Below, piece by piece: positions 8,763 through 13,912 of a stretch of 18,525 bases of DNA. Position 1 is the stretch's first letter; every line of letters begins with the position of its first letter. The notes beneath the pieces are model-generated. The model saw only the letters and a list, made by a program, of their open reading frames with translations, had not been told where the DNA came from and ran no database searches. The position numbers and the translations under genes were made by a program. The DNA comes from Verrucomicrobiia bacterium (GTDB lineage Bacteria; Verrucomicrobiota; Verrucomicrobiae; Limisphaerales; UBA11358), in contig JASHZU010000183.1 in assembly GCA_030042375.1 (NCBI GenBank), positions 1 to 18,525 on the forward strand, written 5' to 3'.

Positions 8763-9616
8763 AGCTGCATAACTCATCAACTCAAGTGTTCGTCCCCGAC
8801 GGCAAGCCGCCCGGAGAAGCACTCGAACGCATCACACACCTGGGAATCGGTGCGCATCACAATGATTTGGAGTTTATGGCATTCCAAGGCATCCTGCAAT
8901 GCTTCGCCAGTACCACTAGATGGTTTGGCGGGGTCACGTGCACCAACGGGGCGGGTAGTGTGCGTAGCGGCGCGTATGAAACGTTTTCCAATGCACAAAT
9001 AATCGCGGTTCGGCGGCGTGAACAAAACAAAGCCGCCACGATCGGGCAAAACGGCGTAATGATTCAACTGGATTATCCGAGCAGCGCGGTCAAAAGCGCG
9101 GCCGATTTGTCGCTGAAACATGATTTGAGAGAAATTCTCGCCGCGACCAAACCGGAAGCAGTGTACACGCACAATCTGGCAGACAAACACGACACGCATC
9201 GGGGAGTGGCTATCGTGGCATTGCAGGCGATGCGCGAATTACCGTGCGATCAACGTCCGAAAAAAGTCATTGGCTGTGAAGTCTGGCGAAATTTGGATTG
9301 GCTCGATGACGCTGACAAGGTCCTGATGGATGTGAGCGGCCACGATCATTTGGCGGCGGCGCTGAATGGTGTCTTTGATTCACAAATCGCTGGTGGCAAG
9401 CGCTACGACCTGGCGACGTTCGGGCGCCGCGCAGCAAATGCAACCTTTTATGAATCACACGCCGCAGACAAATCGGGTCAATTCATTTTCGGAATGGACT
9501 TGACGCCACTGGTCGCAAATGAATCGCGGGACATTGCGGAATTTGTTTCGGCGCACATTGAAAAATTTGCGAAGGATGTTAAGTCGAGATTAAACCGGCG
9601 GCTTGGAAAAGTTTAA
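8759..9616 (+). CDS. PIG-L/LmbE-family N-acetylglucosaminyl deacetylase, catalytic Asp replaced by Asn
   Basis: A 285-residue cytoplasmic protein without signal peptide. PIG-L proteins are zinc-dependent deacetylases of GlcNAc-containing small molecules (PIG-L, MshB, BshB). The zinc motif normally reads AHPDD; here it is A32-H33-H34-N35-D36 (GAHHNDLEF). H33 and D36 keep the ligand positions, while the residue matching MshB general base D15 is N35, from codon AAT. The distal zinc motif is intact as K143-H144-D145-T146-H147-R (third ligand H147). The gene ends 2 nt before nagB, so the two are surely co-translated. Linkage to NagB suggests an amino-sugar substrate such as GlcNAc or GlcNAc-6-phosphate, filling the missing NagA step (inference). 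The Asn raises doubt about activity. The start at 8759 is the first ATG after an in-frame stop at 8732. Confidence 0.88.
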   Translation: MKLHNSSTQVFVPDGKPPGEALERITHLGIGAHHNDLEFMAFQGILQCFASTTRWFGGVTCTNGAGSVRSGAYETFSNAQIIAVRRREQNKAATIGQNGVMIQLDYPSSAVKSAADLSLKHDLREILAATKPEAVYTHNLADKHDTHRGVAIVALQAMRELPCDQRPKKVIGCEVWRNLDWLDDADKVLMDVSGHDHLAAALNGVFDSQIAGGKRYDLATFGRRAANATFYESHAADKSGQFIFGMDLTPLVANESRDIAEFVSAHIEKFAKDVKSRLNRRLGKV

Positions 9617-9618
9617 GC

Positions 9619-10392
9619 ATGGAAATCATTATTCAACCTGACGCCGAGACAGCGACGCTTGTCGCGGCACACATTTTCGCTTCGCTCATTGGTAAAAAAC
9701 CGAACGCCGTTCTTGGTTTGGCGACCGGCGAAACGCCGCTGGCATTGTACCGTGAACTGGTTGGCATGAAATTGGATTGGCGCAAAATTACGACGTTCAA
9801 TTTGGATGAATACGTCGGCGTTTCGCCGGAGCACCCGAAATCATACCACTATTTTATGCGGGAAAATCTTTTCGACCACGTGAATATTGCCAAAGCAAAA
9901 ATTCATATCCCTAATGGGCTGGCGAAAGACATTCCAAAACATTGCGCTCGCTACGAAGAAAAAATTCGCGCCTCCGGTGGCATTGATTTACAATTGCTTG
10001 GCATCGGCACGGATGGGCACATCGCTTTCAACGAGCCGGCATCGTCACTGGCATCACGGACGAGGGTAAAAACGTTAATGCCGCAAACACGCGTGGACAA
10101 CGCACGTTTTTTTGGCGGTGAGGAAAAAGTGCCGCATCACGCCATCACGATGGGGGTGGGGACGATTTTGGAGGTGCGGCAATGTCTGCTACTGGCTTTC
10201 GGAAAAAGAAAGGCCGGGGCAGTCGCTAAAATGGTTGAAGGTCCAGTTACGGCAATGAACCCTGCGAGCGCATTGCAGTTGCATCCGCTGGTCACTGTAC
10301 TTCTCGACGAAGCAGCGGCATCGGGATTGAAATTGAAAAACTATTATCGCCGGGTCTGTGACCACAAACCTGACTGGCAAAAAAGCTATTGA
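9619..10392 (+). CDS. nagB: Glucosamine-6-phosphate deaminase
   Basis: A 257-residue NagB-type isomerase/deaminase converting glucosamine-6-phosphate to fructose-6-phosphate and ammonia in the cytoplasm. The phosphate-binding loop is GLATGETPLALY (33-44). Catalytic residues keep the E. coli spacing exactly, shifted by nine: D63 in TFNLDEYVG, and D132, H134 and E139 in GIGTDGHIAFNEP. SRTRVKTL follows as in the family. Length is between the B. subtilis (about 242) and E. coli (about 266) enzymes. It is the last gene of the + strand glycan cluster, 2 nt after the PIG-L gene, and is the committed step that sends released amino sugars into glycolysis. No NagA or sugar kinase gene is present in the window. 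Confidence 0.95.
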   Translation: MEIIIQPDAETATLVAAHIFASLIGKKPNAVLGLATGETPLALYRELVGMKLDWRKITTFNLDEYVGVSPEHPKSYHYFMRENLFDHVNIAKAKIHIPNGLAKDIPKHCARYEEKIRASGGIDLQLLGIGTDGHIAFNEPASSLASRTRVKTLMPQTRVDNARFFGGEEKVPHHAITMGVGTILEVRQCLLLAFGKRKAGAVAKMVEGPVTAMNPASALQLHPLVTVLLDEAAASGLKLKNYYRRVCDHKPDWQKSY

Positions 10393-10472
10393 CAGGCTTT
10401 ATTAGGCCCCTTTGCTAAAATTCCACTTTTGCTCTGACCAATCACATAAGTTAGTCCGCCAAGCACACGCTA

Positions 10473-10514
10473 CCCCCCCCGCCCCCTTACTGAGGACGGG
10501 ACAAGACGGGACAA
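10473..10514. repeat. C8-G-C5 tract followed by tandem 10-mer GACGGGACAA x2
   Basis: Eight C, one G and five C occupy 10473-10486. Nine nucleotides later GACGGGACAA occurs twice back to back (10495-10504 and 10505-10514) and runs into an A-tract. The tandem copy is exact. The C-rich, G-poor stretch leading into it could serve Rho-dependent termination after nagB (inference); on the other strand it is a G-run. Confidence 0.6.
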
Positions 10515-10619
10515 AAAAACTTCGTCAATGTGCGTTTCTATCCTATTCTAAGAAAAGCTGACACACTAATTCATCAATATTAACGCACTGCCTTGCAATG
10601 ACACGAAAACTCGACTACC

Positions 10620-10642
10620 TTCAACTCCCGCCTCCTCCACCA
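10620..10642 (+). other. tmRNA/tRNA 3'-end-like segment, possible att scar
   Basis: The 23 nt begin TTCAACTCCCGCC, as in a tmRNA T-loop and 3' half of the T-stem, and end CTCCACCA, as in a tmRNA acceptor end with CCA. A T6 run (10643-10648) follows directly. The preceding bases CTACC cannot pair with CCCGC, so the T-stem is broken exactly at the T-loop boundary. No 5' tmRNA half or tag-peptide region is found upstream, where nagB lies. A partial 3' end starting at the T-loop is what site-specific integrases leave on one side of an element inserted in a tRNA or tmRNA gene. The match is from memory of tmRNA ends; an accidental resemblance is possible. Confidence 0.45.
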
Positions 10643-10879
10643 TTTTTTCGGGGGTTTGCGTGAGGGGTCAGTAATTCCTAATGCTTTCCTAACAAATGAG
10701 AGCGTTTGCCGTGCATCTCCGTCAAGCTGCAGCGTAGTCCGGAAGCTCAGGGATAGCGAGGCGATCGTCGCGACGCAAAAATCAGATTTCACCCTGCTCT
10801 GTGGACTCCCACTTCGTCGCGTACTTAAATACCAAGGATTCCAAGCCTTCAGTGGAACGAAATTCGCGCAAGGCGCTCA

Positions 10880-11527
10880 CTATTGGAAATGAATAATTCC
10901 ACGTTGAATGGCCACAGCGACGGCTTCAGCTCGATCAGCCACGCATAATTTAGCGAGAATATTTTTTAAATGCCATTTGACAGTGTTTTCCGAGATGTTT
11001 AGAACATCAGCAATCTGTTTATTCGCCAAACCCTTTACAACTTCTTTTAAAATTAATAGTTCACGTTGGGTTAAATCTTCGAATAAGCGCCGGGACTCAA
11101 GGCGTTTGGCAACCTCTTCAGGAATCCAGTGTTTTCCCGATGCCACGGCACGGATGGCGGGCAGCAATTTGTCTTCGGTAGAATCTTTCAATACATAACC
11201 AGCGGCCCCGGCTTCAATCGCCCGATGAATGTCTTCATCGCCATCAAGGGCCGTCAACATCAGAATCCGGGCCGCTTTGTTTTGCTGGCGGATTTCGATG
11301 GCGGCCTCAATCCCATTTTTGACGGGCATGCGCAGGTCAAGCAAAGCAAGATCGGGATTCCACCTTTTGAACATCGCCGTTGCCTGAATCCCATCGGTCG
11401 CTTCGGCAACGACTTGCATATCCGGTTCGAGATTGATCATGGCAATCAAACCTATGCGAACGATATAGTGGTCATCCGCTATAAGGATTCGAATCGGTGA
11501 TGATTTCTGCGTGATCGGTTGGTTCAT
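10880..11527 (-). CDS. Two-component response regulator, NarL/FixJ family (partner of the overlapping kinase)
   Basis: A 215-residue regulator. Its receiver domain (about 12-127) has the acidic pair D18/D19, phosphoacceptor D64 (LALLD), T92 (LMLT) and K114 (GYVLK). The LuxR-type HTH (about 150-210) reads LTQRELLILKEVVKGLANK and then IADVLNISENTVKWHLKNIL, a canonical form. The start at ATG 11527 lies inside the end of the kinase gene, giving a 56-nt overlap, so kinase and regulator are translationally linked. Likely targets are the divergent secreted-protein cluster beyond the kinase or its own operon (inference). Confidence 0.94.
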   Translation of the reverse strand: MNQPITQKSSPIRILIADDHYIVRIGLIAMINLEPDMQVVAEATDGIQATAMFKRWNPDLALLDLRMPVKNGIEAAIEIRQQNKAARILMLTALDGDEDIHRAIEAGAAGYVLKDSTEDKLLPAIRAVASGKHWIPEEVAKRLESRRLFEDLTQRELLILKEVVKGLANKQIADVLNISENTVKWHLKNILAKLCVADRAEAVAVAIQRGIIHFQ

Positions 11528-13724
11528 GGATTATCTTAGGCAGGTTGGTTGGTGATATTGGCAGTTCAACCCGAACGATGGTCCCTTGTCCCGGTTGACT
11601 GGTAATTAAAATTTGACCGTCAACTCGCTTGGCCCTTTCGGCCATGCCCAGGATGCCAAAATGGCCGTCGTTTGGTCCGGTGCAATTTTCTGGCGTGAAG
11701 CCCTTTCCGTTATCTTTTATCTCCAGAACAATATTTTGGTCGCGGAAATCCAGGTCAATCTTCACGGAGCCGGCGCCGGAATGCTTGACGGTGTTGGTAA
11801 TGGCCTCCTGGCCGATTCGCAACAACGTATCTTCGATGATGTCCGGCAAAGGGCGAATATTGCCCCTGGCTTCAACCTCGACGAGGACTCCCGCATTTTC
11901 AGCGATTCGGTTTGCCCCCAGCGACAAAGCCTTGCATAAATCAAATTGTTCCAGCTCCCGGCTTCTCAAGTCCCAAATCGTTCTCCGTAAATCCACGCGG
12001 CTTCTTCGAACCATTTTTTGAACCAATCCAAGATGGTGAGAAGTAGTTTGGGGGTCTTGTTGAAAAAGTTTGCGGATAGTGTTCAATTGCAAAGTGATGC
12101 CGGTCAGGGTTTGTTCAATGGTATCATGTAGCTCCCTTGCCAACCGCGTGCGTTCAGTCAAGGTGGCTTTAAACTGGACCTCCGTTTCTTTTCTAGCGGT
12201 GATTTGAAACTTCAATTGTTCGGTCCGTTCTTTCACCCGCACCTCCAGCGTGTCATGCGCTTTTTGCAGCTCCATTTGGTCCAGTTCCCGCTCATGAATC
12301 AGGCGCTTCAAGGCGGAATTTCTTTTGGTGACCATAATGGTCCAGGTCGTTGCGGCAATAATCACGATAAAGGCAATGACCAGGGAAATAAACAGGCGCT
12401 GTGGCGTCAACCAGCTCGGTTTTTTTAACACCTGGACATCATACGTGGTCGGAATCAGAATTTGAATGGATTGGATTCGCCCGTCTGCTGCGCTTTGAAG
12501 AAAACAAATGCCGCTGACCTCGACCAGGCTGCCGATGGGGATTGATATCAATGGCTGGTCTGGCGCCGAGGTTTCTGCCACCGCGGTGAAAACCACGTTG
12601 CTCGACTGAAGCTCCAGAATCGTTTTTATATCAGGCTCGCCAATCGGCGATGTGCTTCGCTCCTCCAGGTGATCGAGCAACTTGCCGCGAATGGTAATAA
12701 AGTCCGAATGATGCAGGCCCTCGAGCAAATCGTCCATTGAAGGGCTGACCGGCTCTACATTGGCCCGAGGTTCGTCCGCTTTTCGAAAAAGGGCATCGTT
12801 CAGGACGGGCAAAAAATTTTCGAACTCTGGAAAACCCACGGCCTCGACGACGTCTCCTTTTGATAACGAAACGATTTCTCTACTTTTAATTTGCAGTCCT
12901 CCGGTGGCGTCTTTGATAAACAGGTCTTCGCCATTTCTTTGATAGGTTAGAACTCCTTTAACATGAACTCTGTCAGCGAAAGAACGGCCCGCGCGATACT
13001 GGGCAATATTATTGATGGGAGTCAGTGGTTCCTGGAAGGGATCCGATGCGGCCAGCTTTACGATTGAAAAATCCGTGGCCACGGGAGAATAAACATCCAC
13101 CTTGATCAAGTGTCGCAAGGTGCCATTGAAAGCAGTTGCCGGAGTGCCCGCCACCTCAACCTGGGCTCCAACCAGCGTTTCAGGATCAATCCCGGCCAGC
13201 ATGGGATTATATACCATCACTCGATATCCTCCGGAGGTAAGTTCAGCTACCAGCAAATTCCCGGAGTTTTGTGCATGTCGGACAATTCCTGAAAATTTGA
13301 TACGTTGCCCGTCTTCGGCCCCGGACACTAAGTCCTCAATTGCAACGGGCTTGGGAGGCGGTAGCGGGGCCTCTCCAATTTTTTTCCAATCCGGTTTGCT
13401 GACCGTCGGAGCATACCCGCCCACAAAAGTAATTCCCGAGAGTGTCAAAACATCGCCGGGAGCCGGTTGGCGGCTGCTGATATTTTCGACGAAAACACCG
13501 CCGCTTGAATCTTGAATGAAAAATCGTCCACCCCAGTCAGGCTCCGCTGCGGTGACAACACCGCGGATTGAAACCTTGATCCCCAGGGCGGCCTGTTCAC
13601 CCGAAAGCGCAAGAACGGCGGAAGCATTGGTTAGAACTTCGTTTGGTTCTTGGGCGGAAACGATTTGGCCTGCATTTGAAAGAGCAAATGCAAAGTAAAG
13701 CAGCAACTTGAAAGACTCTTTCAC
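11472..13724 (-). CDS. Membrane sensor histidine kinase (HisKA_3) with four OB-fold-like periplasmic modules
   Basis: A 750-residue kinase starting at GTG 13724, chosen because it opens a clean signal peptide (KESFKLLLYFAFALSNAGQ, cleavage about VSA-QEP). The long exported region (25-440) holds four similar beta-rich modules at about 50-108, 142-215, 254-316 and 343-430, each opening with a V/I-x-V/I/F-x-G strand (VSIRGVV, IKFSGIV, VHVKGVL, ITIRGKL), three with a GD/GS...V/E-x-x-G element; they resemble OB folds. A membrane helix lies at about 443-465, a coiled coil at about 470-520, then HisKA_3 with ARELHDTIEQTL and phosphoacceptor H533. The GHKL ATPase has N-box QEAITNTVKHS (639-649), G1 DNGKGF (671-676) and GILGMAERA. 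The ligand is unknown; polysaccharide sensing is an inference from context. Confidence 0.93.
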   Translation of the reverse strand: MKESFKLLLYFAFALSNAGQIVSAQEPNEVLTNASAVLALSGEQAALGIKVSIRGVVTAAEPDWGGRFFIQDSSGGVFVENISSRQPAPGDVLTLSGITFVGGYAPTVSKPDWKKIGEAPLPPPKPVAIEDLVSGAEDGQRIKFSGIVRHAQNSGNLLVAELTSGGYRVMVYNPMLAGIDPETLVGAQVEVAGTPATAFNGTLRHLIKVDVYSPVATDFSIVKLAASDPFQEPLTPINNIAQYRAGRSFADRVHVKGVLTYQRNGEDLFIKDATGGLQIKSREIVSLSKGDVVEAVGFPEFENFLPVLNDALFRKADEPRANVEPVSPSMDDLLEGLHHSDFITIRGKLLDHLEERSTSPIGEPDIKTILELQSSNVVFTAVAETSAPDQPLISIPIGSLVEVSGICFLQSAADGRIQSIQILIPTTYDVQVLKKPSWLTPQRLFISLVIAFIVIIAATTWTIMVTKRNSALKRLIHERELDQMELQKAHDTLEVRVKERTEQLKFQITARKETEVQFKATLTERTRLARELHDTIEQTLTGITLQLNTIRKLFQQDPQTTSHHLGLVQKMVRRSRVDLRRTIWDLRSRELEQFDLCKALSLGANRIAENAGVLVEVEARGNIRPLPDIIEDTLLRIGQEAITNTVKHSGAGSVKIDLDFRDQNIVLEIKDNGKGFTPENCTGPNDGHFGILGMAERAKRVDGQILITSQPGQGTIVRVELPISPTNLPKIIHEPTDHAEIITDSNPYSG

Positions 13725-13912
13725 GGGAATGTAAACTTTAAATTACTGGCAAATCATTAGAATTCAAGGAGAAAATAACAGAAAACACCGGGAAAAACCC
13801 TACCCAAAAGTGTGGTGTGGATACTGCACGAGATATGAGATTATTAGTTTAATAAGCCACCGATGCCATGATGACATTGTTGTCTTAACTGAAAATAACG
13901 GAACTAAATCTT
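13725..13912. promoter_or_regulatory. Divergent promoter region shared by kinase and secreted-protein genes
   Basis: These 188 nt must carry promoters for both directions. AAAACCCTAC (13794-13803) is the exact reverse complement of the GTAGGGTTTT found before the GH89 gene (1065-1074). GACATTGTTGTC (13873-13884) is an imperfect inverted repeat with the GACA/TGTC arms also seen at 1076-1117. No confident -35/-10 pair is claimed. The AT-rich 13830-13856 segment is the most promoter-like for the + strand gene. Confidence 0.4.

Larger units (their letters stand above)
10393..10879. other. 487-nt convergent intergenic region without a recognisable gene
   Basis: This gap lies between the ends of nagB (+) and the second regulator (-). 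Frames of 70-78 codons exist on both strands but start with TTG or show no family resemblance, have no Shine-Dalgarno, and one covers the tmRNA-like segment in antisense; I do not call them. The region contains a C-tract with tandem 10-mers (10473-10514) and the tmRNA 3'-end-like segment (10620-10642). The stretch 10649-10879 shows nothing I can name and could be decayed DNA. No strong intrinsic terminator for nagB is visible. Confidence 0.6.

Noticed and set aside
6664..9616. A two-enzyme GalNAc deacetylase plus galactosaminidase system like that known for blood group A antigen
   Set aside because: The PIG-L protein has no export signal while the GH36-like enzyme is secreted, and PIG-L is a different family from the known GalNAc deacetylase.
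10389..10421. TTGACA (10389-10394) with TAAAAT (10416-10421) as a sigma-70 promoter
   Set aside because: The spacer is 21 nt, too long, the hexamer overlaps the nagB stop, and no + strand gene follows.
10290..10642. Complete tmRNA gene ending at 10642
   Set aside because: The 5' acceptor half, tag-peptide frame and a pairable T-stem are absent, and most of the needed length is occupied by nagB.
10580..10792. 70-codon - strand frame containing WWRRRELK
   Set aside because: The WWRRRELK stretch is simply the antisense translation of a tRNA/tmRNA-like 3' end, a common artefact.
10656..10892. 78-codon + strand frame in the convergent gap
   Set aside because: It starts with TTG, has no Shine-Dalgarno, overlaps the end of the opposite regulator gene and resembles no family I know.
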